The notes under the pieces were generated by a model that saw nothing but the letters and a program-made list of their open reading frames with translations, was not told the origin of the DNA and made no database searches. A program made the position numbers and the translations under genes. DNA of 64,000 nucleotides from Pelodera strongyloides (lineage: Eukaryota; Nematoda; Chromadorea; Rhabditida; Rhabditidae), in NCBI GenBank assembly GCA_036852015.1, contig JAANDG010000632.1, positions 1 through 64,000 on the forward strand, in the 5' to 3' direction. Positions within the stretch are counted from its first letter, which is position 1; each line of letters starts with the position of its first letter. Shown here one piece after another: positions 32,801 through 44,796 of this stretch.

Positions 32801-35800
32801 ACGCCGCAATGTTTCTGTGGGCTATATAAGTTAGGAGAAACATTTCTATCCAAAGAGTCTCCAGTCTATCTTTTTCTTTTTGAAACCCATACCAATATTG
32901 AACACGGGTTAGAACTTGTTTCTGTTGACTATATTCCTCCTAAATTGTCTGCAACTGATGGAATCTACATATCGAAAAAATTTCAAATCCTAAAAAAAGG
33001 AATGTGCCTGGATGATAATCGCAATGTTTTCGCTGGGCTATATAAGTTAGAAGCAAACATTTGTCAAAGGAATATTTCACTTTTTTATTTTCCTTTGAAA
33101 CCTACACCAATATCAAACACGGGGATATAACTTAGTTTCTTTGACTATATTCCTCCTAAATAAGGACCGGCGCCACGGGGAACATCAAGTTGAGCACACA
33201 TCGAGCCATTGACAGGGAATTATTATAATTGCGAATATTTTTGAATTGCATGGAACAGGGATCTCGCCCTACTTGCCGCACAATCGCTCGAACGATACCC
33301 CGCAAGCATTCGTATATGGCAGCCTTTGTAGCGTTCACTGGGCGTTCCGCAGTGGAGGTGCCCTGCAGTGGGTGTTCTTTGAACTCTATCGCTCGGCATG
33401 TACTCCGCGCCCTTGGTGTACATGCAAACTTTTGTGTGGTGCTCATGTGAGCGCTCCACAATGCCGTTGCACCGCAAGTGGATGTTCCTTGAACATTATC
33501 GCTCGGCCGATACTCCGCTTCCTTGGAGTATAATGCAACATTTTGTGTGGCATTCGAGTGAGCCATCCGCAATGGCGTTGGTGAGTATATGCAGTGAGTA
33601 TATGCAGTCTGCGAGTGCGTAGCTCAGGGCTGGATTCTCGTAGGTTGCTCAAGGTGAGGATAATCTCACGTTGAAAGGCAATATGGAAAATTTTTGTAAA
33701 ATAAGAGTAAATAAAGCATTAGACGAAAAAGCGTGATTTCAAGTTTCAAAATTGGTCGTTCTTTGAGTTTTGTGCCGTGAGTGTTCTTTGAACCTTTGTG
33801 CCGCAGAAACGCCCGAACGATACACCACACATATTCCACATATGCAGCCTTTTTTGGACGTTTGTGAGAGGGGCGCTCGGGAAGTGAGATGGCTCAGTGC
33901 ACGGGAACGTGAACTACTGAACCAATCCTACAACCTGAGCGTAACGCACATCATCCAAACGTACATTCAAACAAACGCACAAACAAACAAACAAAGCTCC
34001 CAACTTTATATAATAAGATAATCAATAAGTTGAATCCATTATGGCTGGTATCTTAGACTTGACATCTCATTTAGGTACTGGAAAGTTTGGAAGTTCTCCA
34101 CAAGTCACCGCACAAGTCTATTGTGGCTCATCACAGCCCGAGGAAGCAATTGTTCAACCCTATAAAGGTATTTGTATATGTAAATGTTTATTATGTATGG
34201 GGTTTGCAAGTATGCCGAAAATTTACCGTAGCTTGCGAAATGGTGGGGGGGGGTACTTTTGCCTACCAAATAGGCCAATCCCACCTAAACTGTTTGTACC
34301 GTAACCTATCGTTTAGAAGTCCGACGTTCCGAGTTATGTTCTGCCATCTTCGAAGGACCACCATACACCTGCGAAGGAAAAGGAACTATCGCCAGAGGAG
34401 GATAGTCGGTGGGTGCACCCGGTTTTTCCATTTTTTTTGCAGAAAACCGTGCATAGGGACTGGGGCTGATCGACTGATTTGTTTATTTGCTCTGTTTTGT
34501 GCACTTACCCATGCGTAAAGCATTGTAACACCGTTTGCGTGTACATATATAGTGCGTGAAACACCTTGAAATTTGAAATCTCATACTATGTGTAAAATTA
34601 ACCAAAGAACTGGCTTCCGACTTTATTTCCGTTTATTGTTGGTACTGCTACTAATTCACACTCTTTTACAGTGGACCGCTTGATTACGGAAAGACGGCGC
34701 TTTTGATTCCCGCAGTGAAGGATTCTGTTAAAGTTCCACTCCCGTCTACATATTCTACGCTGCATCAGCTCTTTGAGCACTGTGATCGGGTATGTTCTTC
34801 TAATTTCTACATAAATGCTATCTGATAAGATGGCTACTTTGCTAGTTGGGAAACCTTAAAGCTAACTACCGGTCTTTTTTTTGAAACACATCGAGTACAC
34901 CAGCATTGTTATGCAGCCTATGCAAATGAACATAAATATAATACAAAATCCAGGTGAATTCGAGCAAGTTGCACTTCTATGTTCATACATGGTTTGCATA
35001 GTGTAAAGAAAATGTAGGAAACCACTTCAAAATTATGATTAGACCTAGATCAAATGGATCTATCGAAAAGTTTATGCATGAATTGTTTAGGTGTTGTCGA
35101 TCTTTGTACAGCAAGGCAAGCGGACTGCACTCGATGAGGTGCAACAAAACGTCCGTCGCAATGTAAAACGGTAAATTGAGATCTGGAACATTCTAAATCA
35201 TTATTCATTCCTTTTGCGCACTATTTCGTGGCACGCGGTATTGTGGGTGCAATCTCTGGATGATCTACTGAATTGTAAGCCCGGCTAGCCGACGTATAAC
35301 ACCCTGACCTTCCAATTTACTTGCTGCTTACATATTATTGCATGAATAACCTGTTCTTGTTTTTGGCGAGTTACGCTTCCTAACAGAAAGCAGAAACGTA
35401 AAATAAATAAATAAAAAAATAAAGAAAGAAGAAGTTTTGCTATATCAGATCCCAGCTTTCCCGTGCGTTATGTCCTGTCTATTCTCAAGTATAGATGCAC
35501 GCTCCATGGAATGTTGGAATGGTGTAGATAATTCAGAAAGCTCACCACAATACTCTGAATTATTCAAGTGTAACTGTCTCTTCATTGCAGTGACCTAACA
35601 ATTCACCACATTGCCCAAATGGTGCACCTTTACCCGACGGCGTATAGCGTGAACATTGAACAGAAATGGCTGGCATTTGGTGGAGTGCAGAAGGGTAAAT
35701 GGGAGCACGTAATCAAGCCGAACCTACAGCAAGGTTAGTAATTTTTGTATGGAAATCTTTACTGAAACATGTTTCCACAGCCTGGGTAGGGGGTACCTGA

Positions 35801-37436
35801 TAAAGTAAGGGCCGTAATAGATCGATGTTTCACGTGTAGCTTAAATGCTCTCTCATTGTGATTTGTGATATGTCAGACGGTACGATTACGATACGGGTTG
35901 GTCAGATAAGTCGCTCTAGGTTTTATGCTCTTGAACAATTTTTGTGAAAAAGGCGTTGTGTGGACTGGACGCCAGCCGAGGTTACGGTAGCTCGAGTAAT
36001 TATCGTTTGTTTCAATTCTTTTCCCTTTATCATGAACTGTATCTACTTCTATAGATCTGACTGGATGGTGGAGAGAAGAAGAGACCACAGTGAAAGAGGA
36101 GGGCCCAGTGATGTGTGTACCAACGGCCCTTTGCTCCCCAACCAAGGCTCCACGTTCTCCCAAGAAGGCCTTGTTTAGAGCGCAGCCGAGGTTTGTCGAG
36201 TTTTGTGTCTTTCAGGCGTAATGATGGTTTTCGGAATCCAGTTCTTTGGTTTCCTTTAGGTGTAATGATGGTTTTGAGAGTCAATGGGTATCGAGACTAT
36301 GGTAGGTTCGGGGTGAATTATGCGATTTGTTTAAGTAAATTGGAATTTAGAATTTGATCTTGGTTTTATTCTGAGATTAGGTAAGTTGCGCTCGGTGTAT
36401 CAGTAGTCAGTTCAGGTCATTAAAGCTGTATTGTATCTACTTTGAGAAATTTGCATATGATACGCATAACCCATTTTTTCTATGTATATTTGGTGACTGA
36501 AGCTTACCGGACGGGCACCAAATTTGGATAGGATGCATAGGAAATGCGTATCGTATGCAAATTTTCCAAAGTAGGTACAATACGGCTTTAAGCTCCAGTT
36601 GTTTTTTTTTCTGCGCAAGCGACTGCTAGTGTTGTGTGTTCCACTTGAGGTGAATTGAGTTGCTTGCCACAAAATAAATGTTTATTCTTTTTCTTTTTAG
36701 GGAATGCGCGCCTGATGGCCGCATGCGGTTGGAAGGCTGGCGAATGACGTGCCGCTCACGTGTCTTCAGATACAAACTGACGGAGCTGGTCAAGAAGGCT
36801 CATGAGGCGTTTCTCCGAAAGTTGGGGCGTAAGTATTCTTCGATCTTGAATATGACATTTCCTCAACACAGAATCTGGTAACAGTGGTAGTGGTAGTTTA
36901 ATTGCAATGTTGTTAACTGTTACTGAATGCACCACGTAACCTTGTCATGTTTGTTCTGAATTTATTACTCTCGTTCACCTTCTCCATAGGAGCGTGTTTT
37001 CAAAATCGTGCTCTAGAAAAAACGCTGGGAACGAGTAATTGGTAAATAGGTAGAGTTAAACATGCATTGAAACTTGGCGTATTCCGCATTTATAGTTTGC
37101 CTCTATCCTCTAGCTCTAGCAGACTGCCTGCCGCGGGTTCTGGGCTCTGTGCCACCACAAACTTGGGAATTGGGCTCATCTTCCTCTCTTTTCCATGCTT
37201 GTTCAATTTAGTCGACGTCTCACCCGGAAAGTGGCGCCGTTTCCATCCAAGTTTCGACCTGGAAACTTGTCCCCCCGTAGATGAGGAGGAGCTCCCTCAA
37301 GCACCGGTGGATAAGGTAGCTTTTGGTATATTGATTGATTTATCGATTAGTTTCATGGTCTGTTTGTTTTGCGACGCAATACTAACGCAATACTATACAT
37401 ACGCTAGAAAACACGTGCGCTTGATGTGTGTTGTGT

Positions 37437-37468
<32 letters not shown>

Positions 37469-40400
37469 AGGTGTGATGTGTTTGTTGTGTGTGTGTGCGC
37501 GTGTGATGAGTGTGTATGTGATGTGTGTGTGTGTGTGTGTGATGTGTGTGTGAAGTCGTCCCTATAAGAGCGTGCCCGAAGTACTCGGTAATTGGTGACC
37601 GTTGGTGGCTCCAAATTAGCCTTGGCAGAATTCATTGTGCGCTAAGAAACTTTGTGTAAAGTTAGCAAATCTTCAGGAAAAACAGTCTCATGCCATGGCC
37701 GACTACATGAAAAAGCTGGAGGAGGAGCAGGCGGTTGCGAGCCTGCCCAAACATGTGAAGGTAGTTATCTACAGTTTGTTCTTTGGTTATTTTGAACGGT
37801 TGCCCTTAGATATGGTTGACGACAGATTGTCAGATTGTATAACTAGTGTTTGCTGATTGATTCATGATCGTGATTGTTTACAGTGTTTATTGATTGATTG
37901 AATGGTTATCCGTATGACTGTGTGCTTGAGTTATTTTAAAAATTTTAAATTCCTTTTACGCTTCAAGAGCGTGCACCTTTATTCAAGGGAGTAAGGCGTA
38001 AGGATTACCACTCAATCAGGTTTGCTAATGACATATTCCGCAGAGGTCCTGCGCAGTAGGCGTCGAGTTCCAGATGACAAATTGCTCGACGTCTTCGGGC
38101 TAGGGCCAGCTTGATTTACAAAGAATGATTGATTGATTGATTCAGACGGTGATTGGTGAGCTCCTTAGTCCAGTGAAGGCGACCACTTCCGCATCGACTG
38201 GAGTTCATCTTTCACCGAAAAAGTTTGCCGAAGCCACGCAGAAGTCAGGGAGCCAGAATTCGCTTGCGGGACTTATCGAGAGGGTACGTGTTTTTGTGGG
38301 CTTTAAAGTGGTCTGTAGGTGGTTTGTGAATCGTGTGTTGGCTAGTTGGCTACCGAGTTCCCAGGTTTTTATTGTTGTTGAAATAACCTTGAGGATCATT
38401 TTTGCGTACAATACATGGGTATTCAATACGGTTCACTTTTGGACACTGTTCGTTTATATTGATGGTTTATGTTTATAAGGGATTTTGACTTGTAGCTTGG
38501 ATCTTTGCTCACCTCTGTTTTCGCGTTAAATACAAACTATTATATTGAAGACTTTTATTCTGAAAAGAACAAAAGCGAAATTATTCAGACATCCTGAAAC
38601 TGAAACTATAACCGAACCCAGAGTTATGTGTATGCTTATGCTTCTGTTTCAATGCTAGTAAATTTTACAGGTCCGCGCTAAAGAAGCCGCCCGCAAACTG
38701 GCCGATATGAATCGGAATCCAGTAGTTGAGAGGAAGAAGGGAAGGATTGAGAGATTGTTGTCCACACATCTCAGATGTATCTGCAGGTAAATTACTTTGG
38801 TACTTTTTTCTGAGATCAGTATCCATTTTATGTTTGGTCTCTTCTTTTGTGTTGTGACGCACTGTGTATTAGCTTAGCTTAGGCTTAGGGCTCCATTTGG
38901 ACGACATTCTGTCATTTTTTGATTGTTTATTAATCAATAAACCATTATAATTAAAATTATTATGAGATAAGCGATAATCAATACACTAAGCACTTTTGTT
39001 TGAAGCGAAATGCTAGCCCCTTTGGAAAATTTGCATATGATAAGCAAATCCTATGTATCCTATGCTAATTTTGTACGATCGTCCACGGCAATCGTACAAA
39101 ATTAGCATAGGATACATAGGATTTGCTTATCATATGCAAATTTTCCAAAGGGGCTAGCATTTCGCTTTAATATTGAATGGTCGGTTTATAATAGCACACA
39201 GCTAGTACTAGAGTTGAGGGTTACTTGTGCTTTTCAGCTTATACGCGTTCAACAAAGCGAGAAGTATGGAGATTTCACGTGTGATCGACCGAGTGTTGAT
39301 AAACGATGCAATGCTCGGACGAGGTATGTATATCCTTGCTAATGTTTATGCTAATTAGACTAGTTATGTGCTTCACAGGAAAACTATCAGAAGCAGGTCT
39401 CCAAATGGTTTGCTGCGAGAACCAGAACACCGTTTGGAACGGTCGCTGGCCATGTGGTGACCAGTTGACGACGGTTTTAGTGAGAAATTGGTCACGAGAT
39501 GGTTACACGAAGTGGGTTTGCCCACTAAAATAGGGGGATCCGGGATCCCGAACTGTTGTTATCAAATGGGTTCCAAAGTTGTAAATGTAATGCTAATTCG
39601 ACATGTTTCTAGTACTGTATTACATGTCTAGGATGTTATCTAGCTTACTAAACGTAGCCTGTGTGAACGTGAGTCATATCATAAAACACCCCGCCAAATG
39701 CGGACGGTCACCTCCCGATGCGTAATGCATTATCTGCAAATTAGTCTAAATCACCTCCCCAAACTTTTGAGATGCGGACCTAATTTATTCCCTGATGTGA
39801 GTTGGAAAAGTAGCTAGGCCTATCTGGCATATGCATTTGTTTTTGTTACTGCTAGCTTTATGATCTTTGCCTTTGAGTAAAAGTCATGAATTCTGGTATT
39901 TTGAATGGTTTTGTGCAGTGAAAATCACCCTTCCCCGTGCTCTTATTATTGTTACTAGTGTTGATGTAGGTGGTTCAATTTTATTTTCGTGTTTCTGTGA
40001 AACAAACTTTCCTTTTAGCCGAGGCGACTGCGCACCTGGAAGTATTGTGTGAGGCATCACCTGCACATTTCACGATGTGTAATGTGAGTTTCTATTTTTA
40101 AATATTAAAGCGAAATACCAGCCGGTTTTTGAAACTCATCGAATACACTAGCACTGTTGTGCAGCTTATGCAAATGGAGATAAATTAGAATAAAAAAATC
40201 GAGTTAAATTCGTGTAAATTAGCATAAATACGTGAGAATTCGGTTGCCGACAGCGCGTTTCGAAACCCGGCCGGTATTTCGCTTCAAAATTGTTTTTTTC
40301 CCTGGTATGCTGATTTATGATAAATTTAATTACCTGGCCTATAAGGAACAGGACTTAGGAGTCGTGTTTCCACAGTTTTCCTTTTTCAGGTTGTGGGAAA

Positions 40401-40479
40401 GAAGTACCTTCAACTGAGAGATAATGATTATGATGTTATTGTGGCTGATTTGAAACAAGAAATGGCGGCCCTGGGTTAG
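29816..40479 (+). CDS. cdt-1: DNA replication licensing factor CDT1
   Basis: CDT1 loads MCM2-7 at origins and is destroyed in S phase. Twenty exons: 29816-29917, 30094-30162, 30461-30532, 30767-30868, 31104-31194, 31832-31884, 32313-32381, 34075-34167, about 34672-34789, 35091-35170, 35591-35733, 36055-36190, 36701-36828, 37212-37315, 37677-37760, 38146-38283, 38671-38786, 39238-39323, 40019-40083 and 40390-40479 (TAG), about 645 residues. Exon 1 ends in a PIP box QTQIKDFFK. ARKLF in exon 4 is a cyclin-binding RxL motif. The geminin-binding/winged-helix region is PLPSTYSTLHQLFEHCDRVL to VHLYPTAYSVNIEQKW. The MCM-binding winged helix is VRAKEAARKLADMNR to VVGKKYLQLRDNDYDVIVAD. The ATG directly follows TTTTTTACAG, a possible trans-splice acceptor. 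The exon 9 acceptor is unresolved. Exon 7's predicted partner (exon 8) lies 1.7 kb away across repeats. Confidence 0.9.
31270..31467. repeat. Family A-related MITE, TTAA at both ends
   Basis: TTAAAGCGATATAACAACCG at the left; GGCTGTTATTCGCTAATTCGC then TTTAA at the right. It is in CDT1 intron 5. Confidence 0.75.
31902..32036. repeat. MITE, family H
   Basis: TTAGGGCGCTTACGGGATTG then CTTTTCCGAAAGGTTCT at the left. The inverse AGAACCTTTCGGAAAGAGCT and AACGCGCCTTTAA are at the right. CDT1 intron 6, starting 17 bp after the donor. Confidence 0.75.
32607..33163. repeat. Tandem repeat, about 230-bp unit, in CDT1 intron 7
   Basis: Segments such as GCTATATAAGTTAG, AACATTT, ACCAATAT and TTGACTATATTCCTCCTAAA recur around 32640, 32820 and 33040. 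This gives two full and one partial diverged copies. No coding frame is maintained. Confidence 0.7.
33250..33860. repeat. Second, diverged tandem array, about 110-bp unit
   Basis: GTGTTCTTTGAACTCTATCG then CTCGGC...TACTCCGC, and GTTCCTTGAACATTATCGC then CTCGGC...TACTCCGC, recur at about 33370 and 33480. A further related piece lies at 33780. Also in CDT1 intron 7. The open frames across it are by-products of the repeat. Confidence 0.6.
34856..34985. repeat. Family A MITE, right half missing
   Basis: TTAAAGCTAACTACCGG, GAAACACATCGAGTACACC and ATGCAAATGAACATAAAT are clear. The right arm is lost after TTCGAGCAAGTTGC. CDT1 intron 9. Confidence 0.6.
36420..36601. repeat. Palindromic TTAA element
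   Basis: TTAAAGCTGTATTGTATCTA with TTTGCATATGATACGC at the left; the inverse GCGTATCGTATGCAAATTTT and GTACAATACGGCTTTAA at the right. CDT1 intron 12. Confidence 0.8.
37426..37552. repeat. GT-rich microsatellite in CDT1 intron 14
   Basis: Long runs of GTGTGT with TGATGTG interruptions. Frames through it encode only Cys/Val repeats. Confidence 0.9.
37959..38108. repeat. Dispersed repeat W, copy 2
   Basis: ACGCTTCAAGAGCGTGCACC, CAGAGGTCCTGCGCAGTAGG and GCTCGACGTCTTCGGG match the copy at 4851-5005. CDT1 intron 15. Confidence 0.75.
39000..39170. repeat. Near-perfect palindrome, 171 bp
   Basis: GAAGCGAAATGCTAGCCCCT at the left; AGGGGCTAGCATTTCGCTTT then AA at the right. Arms of about 80 nt fold back with very few mismatches around GATCGTCCACGGCAATC. 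Nearly identical to 24380-24550, differing mainly at the centre (GTAC versus GCGC). CDT1 intron 17. Confidence 0.92.
39375..39533. repeat. Repeat family R (TTTGGTGACC type)
   Basis: AAATGGTTTGCTGCGAGAAC, GGTGACCAGTTGACGACGGT and AAGTGGGTTTGCC belong to a family also seen at 49530-49660 and 60757-60915. CDT1 intron 18. Confidence 0.6.
40105..40287. repeat. Family A MITE
   Basis: TTAAAGCGAAATACCAGCCG at the left and CCGGCCGGTATTTCGCTTCA at the right. It lies in the last CDT1 intron (40084-40389). Confidence 0.8.
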
Positions 40480-41615
40480 CCTGTTTATATTTTTTGACAC
40501 TATATTATATTTCGTTTTTTTTTGACGGTACATGTTACTCCTTTCGAAAATTACCTGCTGAACTCTACTGCTCTTATGCATGTTTCTGAAGATGTGTATT
40601 TTTTAGATTTTTTATTTTGCACAAATTTTTGGTTTGTTTGATTCGTGACCGTGACTCATCTTATTTTCCTATTCTTATTTAGTTTTTTTTGTTTCCATTC
40701 ATATATTAGTGCCCAGGATACGTCTAATTGCTGCACACTATTTGCATCTCATTTCTTATTACCGATGTGTTGATCCGATTTGAGTATTGTTAATAACATG
40801 CGCTTCATTAATTATGCTTTGCTTTACCTGACCTTACGTTGCCTAACGTTGCTTGAATACCCCTTATCCTTATCAAACTCAGTTTGAAGCGTGACTTTTG
40901 CTGTATCCAAGTATGTTTATATTGATTTGATGTTTTTCAAGTTTTTAATAAGGGAATTTACTCTTGAATTATGCTTATAGTTCTGATTCTGTCAAACAGA
41001 TTTTCTCCCTTTATTTTATCGCGTATATACTTATATTTTTATGTTCGTACGAACCATAAGTTTGCCAGTGTTAGCCTGTTGTTAGAAACTTTGGGTAAAT
41101 TACAGGGAATTCGTTGAAGCGGTATGGTGCGTGGTTTTGTAAGGTGTGCGGTACGGTATAATTACCATATTTTATATGTAAACTTTAGTTAGAAGAGCAC
41201 AGAATAGACACAATGGAGTGTAGCGTTTCAGAACCATGCGCCACATCTATTTATCGGAAAAAGAATAACATTTTTCTTGAGTGCTGAGACCTGAAACTTA
41301 GAATATGGTTTCCGAAAGGTTTTAGCTAATTACTGTCGATTATTTGTCTTTCCGTTCTCGATTTCTGTTCATTTGATGCTGATTTGAATTTTGATGTGAA
41401 TAAACTGTATGATGCGATTTTTCAGGAGTTTATTGTGTAGCTTCCATAAAGCGTCTATACGAAACATAAAATGGGGATAGGTTTGGTACTACTGTTGTGT
41501 GTCTTATTGTAAGTTTAGTTTAACTGTGACGGCGGCTATGTCAGCCTATGTGTTTCCGTTTATTAAACATGAACCGTATATGTTTACTGAACGTAAAATA
41601 TGGTTAAAATCCTGT
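40480..41615. other. Convergent spacer between CDT1 (+) and lectin 1 (-)
   Basis: AT-rich, with the CDT1 3' UTR at its left. ACCTGACCTTACGTTGCCTAACG near 40827 repeats an ACGTTGC word. No gene or clear mobile element was recognised. Confidence 0.4.
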
Positions 41616-42085
41616 CTAAAAGGCCTGCATTTTGCAGACAAAATATAACATTTTGCTAGATGGTTCATAGCTGTTCCACAGCGTAAACGTATTGCAGTCG
41701 GTATTTGTGACGATCTGAAAAGTATTTTTTCTTATTAAAGTGACATAACATCTGGTTTTTGAAATGTGTTTGAAACAACTCTATTCACTTCGCAAAAAAA
41801 GGATCTTTGTCTATATATTGCCGTGCTTGTCGCCTAATCGTCGCCCCAGTATCTCGCCAGGTTCTTAATTCTGTGTAAGATAGAACGAATCGTTTTGTAG
41901 GGCAAACTGTGTTCTCTGATTCTGCCTTAGTTTTCGCACCTAATATTTTTCGCCTCAAAATTTTTGCGCCAGAGTTTCGCCGCGCACCACCCCGATTTGT
42001 AGGCAACTGTAGGCCGCCTCCTCTGTTTATCATGGATGCCAACGTCTAATAGTCGCGCTTTGTAAGAGCATTTCGTTAAATTTAT

Positions 42086-42196
42086 AGGGTTTCCAAGTAT
42101 CTCAAAAATGTTCGCGTTTCTGTCAAAGCTATGCAAAAAAAATATACTCGCTTAGTTCCAAAACACCGTAAATTTTAAGTATAGTTGGAAACCCCA
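42086..42196. repeat. MITE of the GTTTCCAAGTAT family
   Basis: AGGGTTTCCAAGTATCTC at the left, ATAGTTGGAAACCCCAT at the right. It begins 18 bp beyond the lectin 1 donor at 42214, so the intron starts almost directly with the element. Confidence 0.75.
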
Positions 42197-42387
42197 TACT
42201 ATTTAAACCCTACCGCCAGACTTCCGGAACTGTCGGCGTCATCGTAGACATAGTCGAAGTCGTATTTAGTTCCGTCGGCCCACACCCACTTATCTTCGTT
42301 ATAGTAGCCGCCAATCCAGGTGCGCATAGCACCATACGGATCACCGTCACAATAGTTGGGCGTAGTGATTGTCAGACCTGTAAGGAT

Positions 42388-42513
42388 TTAAAGCGGTATA
42401 ACAGCCGGTTTTTGAAAAGTATTCTGGGCAACAGCAGTCCCATATGTTGTATGCATGCCTATAATTACACTACGGGGGCCTATGCCTCAAAAACCGGATG
42501 TTATACCATTTGA
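42388..42513. repeat. Family A-related MITE
   Basis: TTAAAGCGGTATAACAGCCG at the left, CCGGATGTTATACCATTTGA at the right. Lectin 1 intron. Confidence 0.7.
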
Positions 42514-42825
42514 ATACTGAAAATATTGTGTACCAAGGATAAAATTGCTCTCGCCAAGTGAATGTAGTGAGGCAAGGTTGGCACCGAGAACCGTGCACTC
42601 TTTTAATGCGTCGTAGTAGGTAGCATTGCCGCCGATCTGAATCAAGTAAATCAGTCGCTTTTTAAATTTCTTTACTTAGCTCACCCCCCATATTTGAAAT
42701 GCAGACAATTCTATAATGAATTGCGCGGCCATGTCCTCGAGCATGCTGTCGTGCGCCAAAGACGCAACCGCTGCGCAGTTTTTCGAAAAGCAGCTTCAAG
42801 CTTGACGAATAAGAACCATGAACAC

Positions 42826-43002
42826 GTTAGCTTCAGCCGGTTCTTGAAACGCATCGAGTAGACCAGCATCCTTATGCAGCTTATGCAAATGACCATAAAT
42901 TAGAATCAAAAATCGAGCTAATTTCGAGCTAATTTGCATAAATACGCAAGAATTCAGTTGTCCACGATGCGTTTCAAAAACCGGTCAGCATATCGCTTTG
43001 AA
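42826..43002. repeat. Family A MITE
   Basis: CTTCAGCCGGTTCTTGAAAC with GCATCGAGTAGACCAGCATC at the left; ACCGGTCAGCATATCGCTTT at the right. It is immediately downstream of the donor of lectin 1 exon 43074-43019. Confidence 0.7.
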
Positions 43003-43092
43003 GAAGAGAAAAACTTACCCAATAGCACTGGTTTGTATCGGCAAAGTAGCTCCAACCTGGTCGGCACCTGCCACCTGTATTAAAATACAAAA

Positions 43093-43409
43093 TTAAAGGG
43101 AATATGTAAGCCCTTTTTGAAGTTAAGCTGTGTTGATAGAATGTGTGTTCCTCATTAAGGAAACAATAACAAAAGTTGTTCAAAGATCCCCAGTTAGCAG
43201 AAAATAAACCACAAAGTTCATCCTTTCCATAGTAAACGCGTTACTTGAGACGATGTCATACATCGACGGGGTCAATGGAAATTTTTTCAAATATACATAC
43301 GAATATTCACATTTGCATATTCAGCCGCCTATTTAAATTCACGTCTGGTGTGGAAACTCTAGTTTTGCGTGTGTTTTGCGCATTTTGAGTGCCTACATAT
43401 TCCCTTTAA
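43093..43409. repeat. Family B TTAA element, reverse orientation
   Basis: TTAAAGGGAATATGTAAGCC at the left, GCCTACATATTCCCTTTAA at the right. Inverse of 21627-21993. It shares its right TTAA with the next family A MITE. Confidence 0.85.
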
Positions 43410-43588
43410 AGAGAAATACTGGCCGGTTTTTGAAACGCATCGAATACTCCCTGCCTTACTATGCTTCATATGCAAATGAGCATAAATTTGAATGAAAAAT
43501 AGACCCCAATAGACCCCTTTTAGCATAACTGCATAATAATGCTGCTATTTGAGATGCGTTTCAAAAACCGGCTAGTATTTCGCTTTAA
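43406..43588. repeat. Family A MITE replacing part of lectin 1
   Basis: TTAAAGAGAAATACTGGCCG at the left and CGGCTAGTATTTCGCTTTAA at the right. It lies 34 bp from the truncated end of the lectin exon (NGVWKW). Confidence 0.85.
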
Positions 43589-44374
43589 CTAGAATTAGAG
43601 TACAGAGCCTTGTTTTTGAAACCATTTCCACACTCCGTTGATATTGCGCAAGCCCAATCGAATCAATTGCTCACCACCATATTCTAAAGAGTGGTAGTCA
43701 ATTATGATGTTCTAATACTATTTTTATTTACATTCTGTTATACAACACAATGATGATGCGACGCTCTGAATTCAATCAGTTTTGTTATAATAATAATTTA
43801 TTTCCAGGTTGCACGATGCTTTAATTTGGTAAAAGGTGACAGTTACTGTATGTGGAAAATCAAAGAAAACATTATATAGTTTCGCTTTCACCCAAACACC
43901 TATTTTTTGACTTTCCAAAAAATGGTGTTTCTTCCATGATATACATTCTATCGGGTAGTTGACAAACTGCTAATATCAGTTTGCTAATAATTAAAAATTA
44001 TTGTGCGGTGAACGGAGCCAATGAACTGTTTTGCGCTCTCAGTTTCGCGCGCATCTCGCGCACCGATGGCGCACTGATATTGGTGACCTTGAGTCTCGAA
44101 TATTTGTAACGATACGCTCACCTTCGTAGAGGATGTTGACGGCGATACTGTTTTCGTAAGCGTTGTTTATTTTGAGCAATTGTCCGTTGGCCGAACTGCA
44201 GAACATCTGGCTGCTATCGTAATTAGCTCTTCCTAAAATTGAGTGAAAAATTAACACTGATAGGGAAAGCCGACAAATGTATTATGGCATTAAAAGCCGG
44301 GTGCAAGCCAGTCTGGGGCGAAGTCGCCACGCACTATTATTTGGGTTTACCATTTTTCGAGTTGTAGATGCATT

Positions 44375-44584
44375 GACATCGTTGCATTTAAAGGGTACTA
44401 ATTAAACAGCCTTCCCGCTATTTTTGAAAATTATTTCCTATTTTCTATAACAGTTATTAGTTTATTAGTATATGTATTTTATATTATCACTATGTATTTA
44501 GGTATGAAAGTTATTCTATGGTTTTATTGCAGTTTTCCTGTATTTACTCTTACTTACCCATTCAATTTTATTTTTATTTTTATT
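44375..44584. repeat. About 210-bp insertion splitting a lectin 1 exon
   Basis: Lectin 2 reads continuously across this site (TATATGCATT|GTTGGAAGGAAC on the plus strand). Lectin 1 has extra AT-rich sequence that starts GACATCGTTGCATTTAAAGG. The same start word occurs at 44784, next to a TTAA element, so the insert may be a relic of that family. Confidence 0.65.
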
Positions 44585-44796
44585 TGGAAGGAACTTGGTT
44601 CATAAATCGAGCTTTCCGGAAGCGGACAATCATCAGAAGAAAGTACACCACACACGAGAACTGTTACGAACACCTGAAAAGTATGGATGATACTAAAGTG
44701 GTGCAACACATGTTTTCTGAAGCATATACTGGATGACCGCACTTACTTGTACAGCAAAATTGTGTGTCGATGCAGACCGTTGTGACATCGTTGCAT

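Noticed and set aside
33605..33650. tRNA-like word GCGTAGCTCAGGGCTGG
   Set aside because: No matching box B at the right distance and no cloverleaf could be drawn.
37067..37567. 166-codon frame across CDT1 exon 14
   Set aside because: Most of it is intron and GT microsatellite. Only 37212-37315 is coding, and in the CDT1 frame.
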